Positions 16,157-24,037 of a DNA stretch of 38,593 nt are shown piece by piece (position 1 is the stretch's first letter; each line of letters begins with the position of its first letter). Source of the DNA: Rhodobacteraceae bacterium UBA3069 (GTDB lineage Bacteria; Pseudomonadota; Alphaproteobacteria; Rhodobacterales; Rhodobacteraceae). The notes below the pieces were generated by a model, which did no database searches, had not been told where the DNA came from, and saw only the letters and a list, made by a program, of their open reading frames with translations. The stretch covers positions 1 through 38,593 of the forward strand of contig DFBX01000131.1 of the NCBI GenBank assembly GCA_002366795.1. Direction: 5' to 3'. Made by a program: the position numbers and the translations under genes.

Positions 16157-17181
16157 AACTGAATGGCCGCGACGCAGGGCGCTATTTCGCCAAGCCGGAC
16201 CCGGACCGCGCGGGCCTGCTGATTTTCGGGGCCGATGCCATGCGCGTTGCCCTGAAACGGCAAGAGGTGATCGCCAACCTGATCGGCCCGCAAGGCGAGG
16301 AAGAGATGCGCCTGACCCGTATTCCCGCCGCCGACCTGCGCAAGGATGCCCCTGCCCTGCTGGACGCGGTCAAGGCGATTTCCTTCTTTCCCGGCCCGCG
16401 CGTGGTGTTCGTGGAAGATGCGACCGACGGTTTGACCGACACGCTGAAAATCGCGCTGTCCGATTGGCGGGCGAGGGACGCGCAGATCATCGTCACAGCC
16501 GGCGGGCTGACCGGCAAATCCAAGCTGAAAACCCTGTTCGAAAAACACCCCAACGCGTTCTGTGCGGGGCTGTATGACGACCCACTCACCCGCGAGGAGA
16601 TCGAGGCGGAACTGCACCGCGCCGGGCTGCGCGACGTGGGACGGCAACAGATGGACGACCTGACCGCGCTGTCGCGCGAGCTGGACCCCGGCGATTTCCG
16701 CCAAACGCTGGAAAAGCTGTCGCTCTATAAACTGGACGATCCCGAACCGCTCAGCTCTGCCGATATATTGGCCTGCGCGCCCACCTCGACCGAGGCGGAC
16801 CTGGACGATGTGTTGAACATCGTCGCCGAAGGCCGCGATGGCGAAATCGGCCCGGTGATGGGCCGCTTGAAATCGCAAGGCACCAATGCGGTCAGCCTGT
16901 GCATCGGCGCAACCCGCCATTTTCGCACCTTATATGCTGCGGCGTCCCATCCCGGCGGGGCCAGCCAAGGCATTGCCGCCATGCGCCCGCCGATCTTTGG
17001 CCCGCGCCGCGACCGGATGCAGCGGCAGGCGCAGGCATGGGGCCCGCGCAAACTGGAAGACGCGCTGACATTGCTGACCGACACCGATCTGAAACTGCGA
17101 TCGGCGGGGCGCACGGTGCCGGATATGGCACTGGTCGAACGCACGCTGATCCGCCTGTCGATGATGGGCAAACGCCGCTAG
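16153..17181 (+). CDS. holA: DNA polymerase III subunit delta
   Basis: A 342-residue clamp-loader subunit. HolA opens the beta sliding clamp and belongs to the AAA+ fold without a functional ATP site. Visible are the family N terminus (MKLNGRDAGRYFAKPDP), LLIFGADAMRVALKRQEV, a central FFPGPRVVFVEDATDGL, LYDDPLTREEIEAELHRAGL and the C-terminal IGATRHFRTLYAAA plus FGPRRDRMQRQAQAW, with LTDTDLKLRSAGR near the end. The start overlaps the lptE stop as ATGA. It is the last gene of the leuS operon; a GST-like gene with its own Shine-Dalgarno begins 65 bp later. Confidence 0.92.
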   Translation: MKLNGRDAGRYFAKPDPDRAGLLIFGADAMRVALKRQEVIANLIGPQGEEEMRLTRIPAADLRKDAPALLDAVKAISFFPGPRVVFVEDATDGLTDTLKIALSDWRARDAQIIVTAGGLTGKSKLKTLFEKHPNAFCAGLYDDPLTREEIEAELHRAGLRDVGRQQMDDLTALSRELDPGDFRQTLEKLSLYKLDDPEPLSSADILACAPTSTEADLDDVLNIVAEGRDGEIGPVMGRLKSQGTNAVSLCIGATRHFRTLYAAASHPGGASQGIAAMRPPIFGPRRDRMQRQAQAWGPRKLEDALTLLTDTDLKLRSAGRTVPDMALVERTLIRLSMMGKRR

Positions 17182-17246
17182 GACGTGACGGAACGGTTCT
17201 CTTTTTCCCTGCGCATGGCATCGTGCGGGCAAAGGGAGGAACCAAA

Positions 17247-17831
17247 ATGTATGAAGTGATCGGAAATACCCAAAGCCGCGCGTTCCGCGTGATGTGGATG
17301 CTTGAAGAACTGGGCGAGGAATACACCCACACCGCAGCCAAACCCCATTCGGAGGAAGCGAAATCCGCCAACCCGTCAGGCAAGATCCCGGCGCTAAGGG
17401 ATGGCGATGACGTGATCACCGATTCCACCGCGATCATCACCTATCTGGCCGACAAACATGGCAAGCTGACCCATCCCGCAGGCACGATTGCCCGCGCGCG
17501 GCAAGATGCGCTGACCCATACCATCCTGGACGAGATGGACAGCGTACTATGGGTGGCGACCCGCCACAAGTTCATCCTGCCCGAAGACCGCCGCGTGCCC
17601 GATATCGGCGACGCCATGAAATGGGAATTCAGCAACCATGCCGCGCGCTTTGCCGATTGCATCGAGGGGGAGTTCCTGATGGGCGACACCATGACCGTGC
17701 CGGATATTCTGGCGACCCATTGCCTGAACTGGGCTTATGGCGCGAAATTCCCGATCGAGGATCAGCGCCTGCTGGATTACGCCAAACGGATGCGCGGGCG
17801 GGATGCCTTCAAACGTGCCACGGCACGTTAA
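17247..17831 (+). CDS. Glutathione S-transferase family protein
   Basis: A 194-residue protein with an N-terminal thioredoxin-like domain (residues 1-73: MYEVIGNTQSRAFRVMWML, then NPSGKIPALRDGD with the cis-Pro, then ITDSTAIITYLADK with the glutathione gamma-Glu contact D-S) and an all-helical C-terminal domain ending in MTVPDILATHCLNWAYGAKF. Ser10 in TQSRAF is the likely catalytic position. Cytosolic GSTs detoxify electrophiles or reduce peroxides; the substrate is not predictable. GGGAGGA at 17234-17240 is 6 nt before the ATG. It is followed by repeat copy C. Confidence 0.88.
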   Translation: MYEVIGNTQSRAFRVMWMLEELGEEYTHTAAKPHSEEAKSANPSGKIPALRDGDDVITDSTAIITYLADKHGKLTHPAGTIARARQDALTHTILDEMDSVLWVATRHKFILPEDRRVPDIGDAMKWEFSNHAARFADCIEGEFLMGDTMTVPDILATHCLNWAYGAKFPIEDQRLLDYAKRMRGRDAFKRATAR

Positions 17832-17836
17832 CCAAA

Positions 17837-17865
17837 GCCTTTCTGCGTTCTGAACATACGCGGGC
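17837..17865. repeat. Convergent-gap repeat, copy C (degenerate)
   Basis: CCTTTCTGCGTTCTGAACAT (plus strand, from 17838) followed by ACGCGGG. It matches copy A at about 15 of 22 core positions. It fills the 45-bp gap between the stops of the GST gene (plus) and the flavoprotein gene (minus). No strong hairpin is attached to this copy. Confidence 0.45.
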
Positions 17866-17876
17866 GGTGCGCCTGT

Positions 17877-19073
17877 TCAACCGTGGTCGTGCGCCCATTG
17901 CGCGGCATGACGGCCCGCCCAAAGCCCTGTCGCCATGCAGGCGGTCAGAAGGTAGCCGCCGGTCGGTGCCTCCCAATCCAGCATTTCACCCGCAATGAAG
18001 GTGCCGGGGCGGGCGCGCAGCATCAAGGCGTCGTCAAGCGCGGCGAAGGTGACGCCCCCGGCGGTCGAGATCGCCTCGTCCATGGGGCGCGGGCCTTGGT
18101 GGGGGATGGGCAGCGCCTTGAGCAGCGGGGCAAGATCATCCGGCAGGGGGCGGGCGCATTCCATCAGAAGCGCGATCTTGGCGGGGTCCAGTTTCAGGGT
18201 CTTGCGCAGGTGGTTGGACAGGCTTGCCTTGCCGCGCGGGCGCGCGATACGCTGCCGTATGGTTTGCGCACCCAGATCGGGCAGCAGATCTATGCACAGC
18301 GGCGCGCCTTGACGCAGGGCCGGGGTCAGCGGGTAGATGCCGCCGCCTTCGATCCCCTTGGCGGACAAGGTCACCTCGCCGCGCGAGGTAATGTTACCCG
18401 CCGTCAGCGCGATATTCTTGAGAGGCTGGCCGAAATGACGGGTCATGTGACCCGACCACTCCACGCGCAGCGCCGCGTTCGACGGGGCGAAGGGGGCGGT
18501 TTCCACCCCGATCCATTCGGCCCATGCGCCATCCGATCCAAGGCGCGCCCAACTGGCTCCTCCGCAGGCGATGACGGTGACGCGCGGGTGCAGAACGGCG
18601 GTGCCGCCGGGTGTCTCGATCCGGCACCCGCCTTGGCTCCATCCGGTCCAGCGCCAGCGGGTGTGCAGGGTCACACCCATATCCGCCAACCGTGCCAGCC
18701 ATGCGCGCAGCAGCGGAGAGGCTTTCATGGCTACGGGGAACACCCGGCCCGTGGAGCCGGTGAACAGATCCTGCCCAAGGCCGCGCGCCCAATCCTGCGC
18801 CTCGGACGGGCCGAATTCCGCCAGCATGGGGGCCAGGTGCGGGGCGGCGTCGCCGTAATGCGACAGGAATGCTGCGGGGGCCTCATCCCTGGTCAGGTTC
18901 AGGCCGGATTTACCCGCCATAAGGAATTTCCGCGCGGGGGATGGCTTGGCCTCGGCCACGGTCACGCGACGGCCTGCGCGGGCCAGTGCCTCGGCCGCCA
19001 TCAGCCCTGCGGGGCCGGCACCGATCACCAGTGAGTCAACTTGGAGGGCGTCGATGTCTGGCGCATCCGTCAC
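17877..19073 (-). CDS. FAD-dependent flavoprotein, HI0933-like (TIGR03862 type)
   Basis: A 398-residue flavoprotein. The N-terminal dinucleotide-binding motif is VIGAGPAGLMAAEALARAGRRVTVAEA. RKFLMAGKSGLNLT matches the K-x-G/S-G-x-G-N-x-T motif of the HI0933/YhiN family, and TVIACGGASWARLGSDG is the second FAD contact. The C-terminal AEMLDWEAPTGGYLLTACMATG-like region (within residues 365-390) closes the FAD site. The reaction is unknown. Its start overlaps the stop of the mechanosensitive channel gene by 4 nt, so the two are one transcript. Confidence 0.87.
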   Translation of the reverse strand: MTDAPDIDALQVDSLVIGAGPAGLMAAEALARAGRRVTVAEAKPSPARKFLMAGKSGLNLTRDEAPAAFLSHYGDAAPHLAPMLAEFGPSEAQDWARGLGQDLFTGSTGRVFPVAMKASPLLRAWLARLADMGVTLHTRWRWTGWSQGGCRIETPGGTAVLHPRVTVIACGGASWARLGSDGAWAEWIGVETAPFAPSNAALRVEWSGHMTRHFGQPLKNIALTAGNITSRGEVTLSAKGIEGGGIYPLTPALRQGAPLCIDLLPDLGAQTIRQRIARPRGKASLSNHLRKTLKLDPAKIALLMECARPLPDDLAPLLKALPIPHQGPRPMDEAISTAGGVTFAALDDALMLRARPGTFIAGEMLDWEAPTGGYLLTACMATGLWAGRHAAQWAHDHG

Positions 19074-20383
19074 GGGCGGATGTCGCCCTTTATCTCGATG
19101 ACGCGGTGCGGATAGGGGATTTCGATCCCGGCCTCTTTCAGTGCATTCCAGACGACGAACAGCACCTTGGGCGTATATTTATTGCGCCCGTCGTCGATGC
19201 CATTCACCCAGAATTCCACCGCGAAATCCACGCCGCTGTCACCGAAACCGCGCAATTCGCAATCGGGCGCGTCGGGGGCTTTCGGCACGAAATCCAGTTT
19301 GGCCACGGCGGTTTCGATGATGTCCGGCACACGGTTGATATCGGTGTCGTAGGACACCGAGAACGCCGCCTCGTACCGGTTGGCCGAGCCCTGGTCGGAA
19401 TAGTTCACCACCCGGCTGGTGATGAAATGTTCGTTCGGGACCACGATCCAGCGCCCGTCGAAGGTTTCAAGGATAGCGGCGCGGGCGGTCATCTTGACGA
19501 TGGTGCCGGCCTCGCCCCCGTCCAGTTCGACATAATCGCCGACGGTGGTCTGCCCTTCGAGCAGCAGGATGATGCCGGAAATGAAGTTCGCCGCGATCTG
19601 TTGCAGGCCAAGCCCGATGCCGACGCCAAGGGCACCGCCCAGAACTGCGATGGCGGTCAGGTCGATCCCCATGATCGACATCAGCAGCACGAAGGCCGTG
19701 CCAAAGATCAGCACCTGCGCCGCCTTGATGGCCAGTTCGCGCGTGGCGGGGCGCAGGTCGTCCTGCTGCTTGATGTAGCCTTCGGACTGGGTGTTAGACC
19801 AGCGCCCGACCCAGAACAGCAGCGCGCCTGAAATCATCCCACGGATCAGCGCCATCACCGAGAAGGAGATGTTGCCAAGGTTGATCTGCACCTCGGCCAG
19901 TTTCGCGGCGATCAGGTCCAGAAGGCCCAGCACGTAAAGCGCCATGACCGGGATCAGCACATAGCGTCCCAGCAGGCGCAGGAACGGGTCGCGCACCACC
20001 TCGCGCACGAAGATGCGGGCGGCCACGAACAGGAACCAGCGTTTCCCAAGGGCGATCACCGCGCCAGAGCCGAAGAGCGAGCGCGTGATCCCTTCGCCCA
20101 CGCCGGTCAGCACATAGGCCAGAAGCGGCAGCACCAAGGGCAGGAAGCGCAGCACGAACCGCCGCGCGGTCGGGATCATGCCCGACTGCCCTTCCTTGGG
20201 CGTCAGGACGTGCGACAAAAGTGGACGCAGGCGGCGCGCGATCAGCACGGCGGCCAGCCATGCCACGACCAGGATGGCGAATTGCGACCATGCCTCGGGG
20301 CGCATCAACCAGTCGCTGATGAAGTCCCACCCTTGGGTGGCATAGCCCAGCGCCTTGGTCACGATTTCCGGTTGTCCTTGCAT
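19070..20383 (-). CDS. Mechanosensitive ion channel, MscS family (large type)
   Basis: A 437-residue membrane protein. Several extra membrane segments fill the first ~225 residues. The pore-lining MscS core follows: GALGVGIGLGLQQIAANFISG, with the glycine/alanine packing of TM3, then the beta domain IILLLEGQTTVGDYVELDG and RWIVVPNEHFITSRVVNYS. The cytoplasmic vestibule domain ends with PYPHRVIEI. MscS channels release solutes when turgor rises. It is encoded first in a two-gene unit with the flavoprotein and is divergent from the HNH gene (71-bp gap). Confidence 0.9.
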   Translation of the reverse strand: MQGQPEIVTKALGYATQGWDFISDWLMRPEAWSQFAILVVAWLAAVLIARRLRPLLSHVLTPKEGQSGMIPTARRFVLRFLPLVLPLLAYVLTGVGEGITRSLFGSGAVIALGKRWFLFVAARIFVREVVRDPFLRLLGRYVLIPVMALYVLGLLDLIAAKLAEVQINLGNISFSVMALIRGMISGALLFWVGRWSNTQSEGYIKQQDDLRPATRELAIKAAQVLIFGTAFVLLMSIMGIDLTAIAVLGGALGVGIGLGLQQIAANFISGIILLLEGQTTVGDYVELDGGEAGTIVKMTARAAILETFDGRWIVVPNEHFITSRVVNYSDQGSANRYEAAFSVSYDTDINRVPDIIETAVAKLDFVPKAPDAPDCELRGFGDSGVDFAVEFWVNGIDDGRNKYTPKVLFVVWNALKEAGIEIPYPHRVIEIKGDIRP

Positions 20384-20454
20384 AACAGGCCCCTACCCTT
20401 TGAAACACGCCCCTCTCATGCCCCTAACCATGTTGCAGGATCAAGGAAAACCCG

Positions 20455-20853
20455 ATGCAAGAGTCGATCTGCGCCCCGATCTGTCCTTTATGCCAACGCC
20501 CCATCCCTGAAGGCGTGCCGCAAAGCCTGCATCACCTTGCCCCCAAGCTGAAGGGCGGCAAGGGCGGGCCGGTCGTGTTACTGCACCACATCTGCCACAA
20601 GGAAATCCACGCAGCGCTGACCGAGGCCGAGCTGGCGCGCGATTTCAATACGCCCGAGGCGCTGCGCAACCATCCACGGCGGGCGAAATTCGCCGCATGG
20701 ATGGCCAAACGCCCGCCGGATTTCATGTCGAAGGTTTCGGGCAGGCGACGGCGACAGGAAGCCTTCGGCGAAAGTATTTTCAGAACAATGAAGGCACGGG
20801 GATTGCCCGAGGCAACGCCTCGGGCCGGGCCCAACCGTGAAGGCTTTTCCTAG
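20455..20853 (+). CDS. HNH endonuclease-like protein with repeat-derived C terminus
   Basis: A 132-residue protein. The first ~100 residues look like the small HNH/zinc-finger family: CPLCQRPIP knuckle, QSLHHLAPKLKGGKGGP, then LLHHICHKEIHAAL, the HNH-type His/Cys cluster. Family members are usually near 100 residues; nuclease activity is plausible but not proven. From about residue 105 (FGESIFRTMKARG onward) the frame runs through repeat copy B and two of its hairpins to a TAG at 20851-20853, so the last ~28 residues are encoded by repeat sequence and are probably an acquired tail. AAGGA lies 7-8 nt before the ATG. Confidence 0.75.
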   Translation: MQESICAPICPLCQRPIPEGVPQSLHHLAPKLKGGKGGPVVLLHHICHKEIHAALTEAELARDFNTPEALRNHPRRAKFAAWMAKRPPDFMSKVSGRRRRQEAFGESIFRTMKARGLPEATPRAGPNREGFS

Positions 20854-20886
20854 AAAAGCCATGAGCGGGCGGGAGTGCGCCCTTTT
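20765..20886. repeat. Convergent-gap repeat, copy B, with three tandem hairpins
   Basis: The core is on the minus strand (CATTGTTCTGAAAATAC, plus 20774-20790). It is followed on the plus strand by three perfect hairpins: GCCCGAGGC 20805-20813/GCCTCGGGC 20817-20825, GGCTTTTC 20842-20849/GAAAAGCC 20853-20860 (the HNH stop codon sits at its loop), and GGGCG 20867-20871/CGCCC 20878-20882 with TTTT. The element separates the HNH gene from the convergent crotonase gene but overlaps the HNH 3' end. Confidence 0.65.
20867..20886 (+). terminator. Short intrinsic terminator after the HNH gene
   Basis: GGGCG 20867-20871 pairs with CGCCC 20878-20882 and is followed by TTTT 20883-20886. It is the last hairpin of repeat copy B and lies 14 bp after the HNH stop. 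The stem is only 5 bp, so efficiency is uncertain. Confidence 0.5.
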
Positions 20887-20895
20887 CGGTTCAGC

Positions 20896-21504
20896 CTAAC
20901 GGCAGAGGGTCTTGATACCAGCGGCGATTTCAGGCTTGGCGGCCAACGTGTCGGCGCAGATGGTACGGGCGACGTCCAGCAAGGCATCGGGGCCGATCAC
21001 GCGGTCGATCAGGCCAAAGGAAAGCGCCTCCTCCGTTTCGATTTTCTGACCGCCCATCAGGATCAGCTTGGTCCGCGCCGGGCCGATCAGCGCGGCCATG
21101 CGCCCCGGATCGGAGGGTTGCGGCAGGTAGCCCAGTTTCATCACCGGATAGAAGAATTTCGCCCCCGGCACGGCCAGCCGGATGTCGCAGGCCAGCGCCA
21201 TGCCATTGGCCCCGCCGGCCAGCGTGCCGTTCATGGCGCAGATCGTGAGGCCCGGCAGGGCGGCGATGGCGCCCGACAGACGTTCCCACAGGGGCGAGGT
21301 GGCAAGCCCTGCCTTCGCTTCTTCCAGATCGGCCCCGGCCGAGAACACCTTGCCCTTGCCGGTCAGGATCACGGCGCGGGCTTCCCCGGCGCTTTCCATG
21401 ATTTCGGCCAGTTCCGTCAGCATCTCGCCGGTCAGGGAATTGGCCTTGTCGGGGCGGTTAATCGTCACGATCCACAGCCCGCCATCTTTTTCCAGTTCGA
21501 TCAT
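20896..21504 (-). CDS. Short enoyl-CoA hydratase/isomerase-family protein
   Basis: A 202-residue crotonase, shorter than the usual ~260. The oxyanion-hole segments are present: GKGKVFSAGADLEEAKAG and NGTLAGGANGMALACDIRLA. The two glutamates used by classical enoyl-CoA hydratase are absent: the GGGCELA-type position reads GGANGMA, and the PEI-type position reads FYPVMKLGYLP. The C-terminal helical region is truncated. It probably binds an acyl-CoA, but hydration is unlikely; isomerase, hydrolase or non-enzymatic roles remain open. ATG 21504 fits the family start (IELEKDGGLWIVTINRPDKAN). It overlaps the SDR stop by 4 nt. Confidence 0.85.
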   Translation of the reverse strand: MIELEKDGGLWIVTINRPDKANSLTGEMLTELAEIMESAGEARAVILTGKGKVFSAGADLEEAKAGLATSPLWERLSGAIAALPGLTICAMNGTLAGGANGMALACDIRLAVPGAKFFYPVMKLGYLPQPSDPGRMAALIGPARTKLILMGGQKIETEEALSFGLIDRVIGPDALLDVARTICADTLAAKPEIAAGIKTLCR

Positions 21505-22247
21505 ATCAGCCCCACCTGTTTGCGGATGTCCTCGTCGCGCAGGGAAATGTCGGCACCCAGGTGCGCGTCGGCCTCGGCCTTGCACATCCAGACCAGCGTG
21601 CGGGCGGGCCATTCGGGGGGGATGTGATCCTCCCACTCCAGTTCGGACACCGGGTTGATGCCGCTGGCCTTGATGTCGCGCTGCATCTGGGTGGCCACCG
21701 TTCCGGGCGACAGGCCCAGCACGCGGATGCCCTGATCCCCGACTTCCTTATGCGCCGCGCGGGTCATCATAAGCGCCCCGGCTTTGGATGCGCAGTAGTG
21801 CGACCACCCTTCCAGCGGGTTATAGGCCGCGCCGGAGGATATGGTGATGATCGTGCCGCCGCCCTGCCGTTTCATCACGGGGATCGCCGCGCGCATTCCG
21901 TGGAACACGCCCTTGAGGTTCACGTCGATGGCGGTGCCCCATTCTGCGGGATCAGCCTCTTCTATCCTGGCGATGGGGTCGATCACACCCGCGTTGCCTA
22001 TGAACACGTCCAGCCCGCCGAAACGCGCCACGGCCGCATCAACCGCGTCCTTTACATCGGACCAGTCCGCCACGTCGGCGGTGATGGCCAGCCCGCCGAT
22101 TTCCGCGGCGATCGCTTCGATCCGGTCGCGGGACCGTGCCAGAAGCACCACGTTCGCGCCCTCGGCCGCAAACAGCCGCGCCGCGGCCTCGCCTATGCCG
22201 CGGCTGGCCCCTGTGATCAGAACGGTTTTTCCTGTCATTGCTGTCAT
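21501..22247 (-). CDS. Short-chain dehydrogenase/reductase (SDR)
   Basis: A 248-residue classical SDR. The cofactor motif TGASRGIG is at 12-19, the GNAGV motif sits in the middle, and the catalytic Ser...YxxxK is ISSGAAYNPLEGWSHYCASK. It would oxidise or reduce a hydroxyl/carbonyl group using NAD(P)(H). The pairing with an acyl-CoA-binding crotonase hints at a 3-hydroxyacyl-type substrate, but that is inference. The start at 22247 has AGGAGGAAGAC in front; a second ATG nine bases in (22238) is less well placed. The frame stays open far upstream, but that sequence is antisense to the next gene. Confidence 0.9.
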   Translation of the reverse strand: MTAMTGKTVLITGASRGIGEAAARLFAAEGANVVLLARSRDRIEAIAAEIGGLAITADVADWSDVKDAVDAAVARFGGLDVFIGNAGVIDPIARIEEADPAEWGTAIDVNLKGVFHGMRAAIPVMKRQGGGTIITISSGAAYNPLEGWSHYCASKAGALMMTRAAHKEVGDQGIRVLGLSPGTVATQMQRDIKASGINPVSELEWEDHIPPEWPARTLVWMCKAEADAHLGADISLRDEDIRKQVGLI

Positions 22248-22311
22248 GTCTTCCTCCTGTCCTTGGCTTTGTGGTAAACTGCCGATTGGCGGGGGTCCAG
22301 CCGGATCGCCC

Positions 22312-22340
22312 TTGACCCCGTTCATTGCAAGACCGACATT
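22312..22340 (+). promoter_or_regulatory. Possible sigma-70 promoter for the DUF2125 gene
   Basis: TTGACC 22312-22317, a 17-nt spacer, then GACATT 22335-22340. The -35 is good, the -10 poor (3 of 6). It would start transcription near 22347, 27 nt before the ATG. Confidence 0.3.
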
Positions 22341-22373
22341 CATAGCGAAACGATTTCCGGGAAAGGCCCATTT

Positions 22374-23903
22374 ATGACCCATTTCAAGACGCTTTGCGGC
22401 ACCACCGCGATTGCGACCATCCTGTCCACCACCAGCGCGTTTGCCGATGTAACGGCCCAGCAGGTCTGGGGTGACTGGAAGGACTACATGACCAACTTCG
22501 GTTATTTCGTGAACGCGACCGAGGACATGTCGGGCAAGACCTTGACCGTATCCAACGTGGAACTGGGCGTGGACATTCCCGATACGGACCAAGACATCGC
22601 GATCAAGATGGGCACAATGACTTTTTCCGAAACCGGCGATGGTTCGGTCATTGTAACGCTGCCAGAATCCATGCCGATGAACATGGAATTCGAGGCCGCC
22701 CCCGGCGAGAAAGTCGTGATGGAGGCCGCGATCAACCAAAGCGGTTTCACCATGATCGTGTCGGGCAGCCTCGAGGACATGAAATATATCTACGGTGCAT
22801 CCAGCATCGGCATGTCCATCGACAAGTTCGAGGTATCGGGGGAGAAGTCGCCCTCGATCAACGCACTTGCCTTCACCATGAATGATGTGTCGGGTACCAC
22901 CCGCGCCTTTGCCGAGGATGGTCTGCGCGAGTATGACCAGACGATGAAAACCTCGTCGATGGATTACAACATCGACATGGAAGGCCCGGAAAGCGATCCG
23001 GGCAAGGTGATGATGAAAGGCTCTATCGCCGACATGAATGCCGATGCCTTGGTGTCGATGGTCGAGGGGATGAAAGGCCAGTTCGCCACGGACATGTCTG
23101 CCGCGCTTGAGGCCGGTTTCGCGATGAAGGGCGGATATACCTTTGGCGCGGGTCAAAGCGAATTTGCGTTCGACGGGCCGGATGGCACGATGCAGGGCAC
23201 GTCCAGTTCAGCCGGTGGCGCGCTTGACGTCGCCATGTCCAAGGACGCCGGTCTGGTTTACGGCGGCAAATCCACCGACATCAAGATCAGCGCCACCGTG
23301 CCGCAACTGCCGATGCCCATCGACATGACCATGGCAGAGGGCGGGTTCAAACTGGCCATGCCGATCACTGCGGGCGAGGAATTGCAGGATTTCGGTCTTG
23401 CCATCCGCATGATCGATTTCACCATCCCGGACATGGCCTATGCGATGATCGACCCGATGGGGCAACTGCCACGCGACCCGGCGACTATCGACATCGACGT
23501 GACCGGCAAGGCCATGATGTTTGCCAGCATGATGGACCCCAAGGCGATGGAATCCGGCAATGCGCCGGGCGAGGTGCATCAAGCGCAGGTCAACAGCATG
23601 ACGCTGAAAATCGCGGGGGCCGAGCTGACCGGCGGCGGTGCCTTTACCTTTGACAACACGGACAAGACCACCTTTCCCGGAATGCCCGCACCCGAGGGCG
23701 AGTTGGACCTGAAACTGGTCGGCACCAACGGCCTGCTGGACAAGCTGGTGAGCATCGGCATCCTGCCCGAACAGCAGGCGACGAGCGTGCGCATGATGAT
23801 GGGTCTGTTCGCCGTGCCTGGTGATGGCCCCGATACGCTGACCTCGAAAATCGAGGTGAACGGCGAAGGGCATGTTTCGGCCAACGGCCAACGCCTGAAG
23901 TGA
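22374..23903 (+). CDS. DUF2125 family periplasmic protein
   Basis: A 509-residue exported protein with a Sec signal peptide (cleavage after SAFA, residue 24). The mature part is a long run of beta-strand repeats rich in Met, Asp and Gly (for example SMDYNIDMEGPESDPGKVMM and GALDVAMSKDAGLVYGG), as seen in the DUF2125 family of alphaproteobacteria. Function is unknown; the beta-rich form resembles envelope or lipid-handling proteins, which is only a guess. It is divergent from the SDR-crotonase pair and followed by a strong hairpin. The high Met content (over 40 residues) is notable for a periplasmic protein. Confidence 0.8.
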   Translation: MTHFKTLCGTTAIATILSTTSAFADVTAQQVWGDWKDYMTNFGYFVNATEDMSGKTLTVSNVELGVDIPDTDQDIAIKMGTMTFSETGDGSVIVTLPESMPMNMEFEAAPGEKVVMEAAINQSGFTMIVSGSLEDMKYIYGASSIGMSIDKFEVSGEKSPSINALAFTMNDVSGTTRAFAEDGLREYDQTMKTSSMDYNIDMEGPESDPGKVMMKGSIADMNADALVSMVEGMKGQFATDMSAALEAGFAMKGGYTFGAGQSEFAFDGPDGTMQGTSSSAGGALDVAMSKDAGLVYGGKSTDIKISATVPQLPMPIDMTMAEGGFKLAMPITAGEELQDFGLAIRMIDFTIPDMAYAMIDPMGQLPRDPATIDIDVTGKAMMFASMMDPKAMESGNAPGEVHQAQVNSMTLKIAGAELTGGGAFTFDNTDKTTFPGMPAPEGELDLKLVGTNGLLDKLVSIGILPEQQATSVRMMMGLFAVPGDGPDTLTSKIEVNGEGHVSANGQRLK

Positions 23904-23923
23904 CCGCCCTTTAGCTGAAACGT

Positions 23924-23954
23924 AACGCCGCGCCGGATATTCTGGCGCGGCGTT
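23924..23954 (+). terminator. Long hairpin terminator after DUF2125
   Basis: AACGCCGCGCC 23924-23934 pairs perfectly (11 bp) with GGCGCGGCGTT 23944-23954 around a 9-nt loop. The T-tail is weak (GCATTTG). It lies 20 bp after the DUF2125 stop and 84 bp before pmbA. Confidence 0.65.
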
Positions 23955-24037
23955 TGCATTTGTGCATTGCGGCGTCGGGCCTTGCCTATAGGGTCGCAAG
24001 GCTCTACCTCCGTTACTTGAAAACGAGGAGAGCGCCC

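Noticed and set aside
22248..23156. N-terminal extension of the SDR to 551 residues
   Set aside because: The extension is antisense to the DUF2125 gene. The SDR has a strong Shine-Dalgarno and the family start at 22247.
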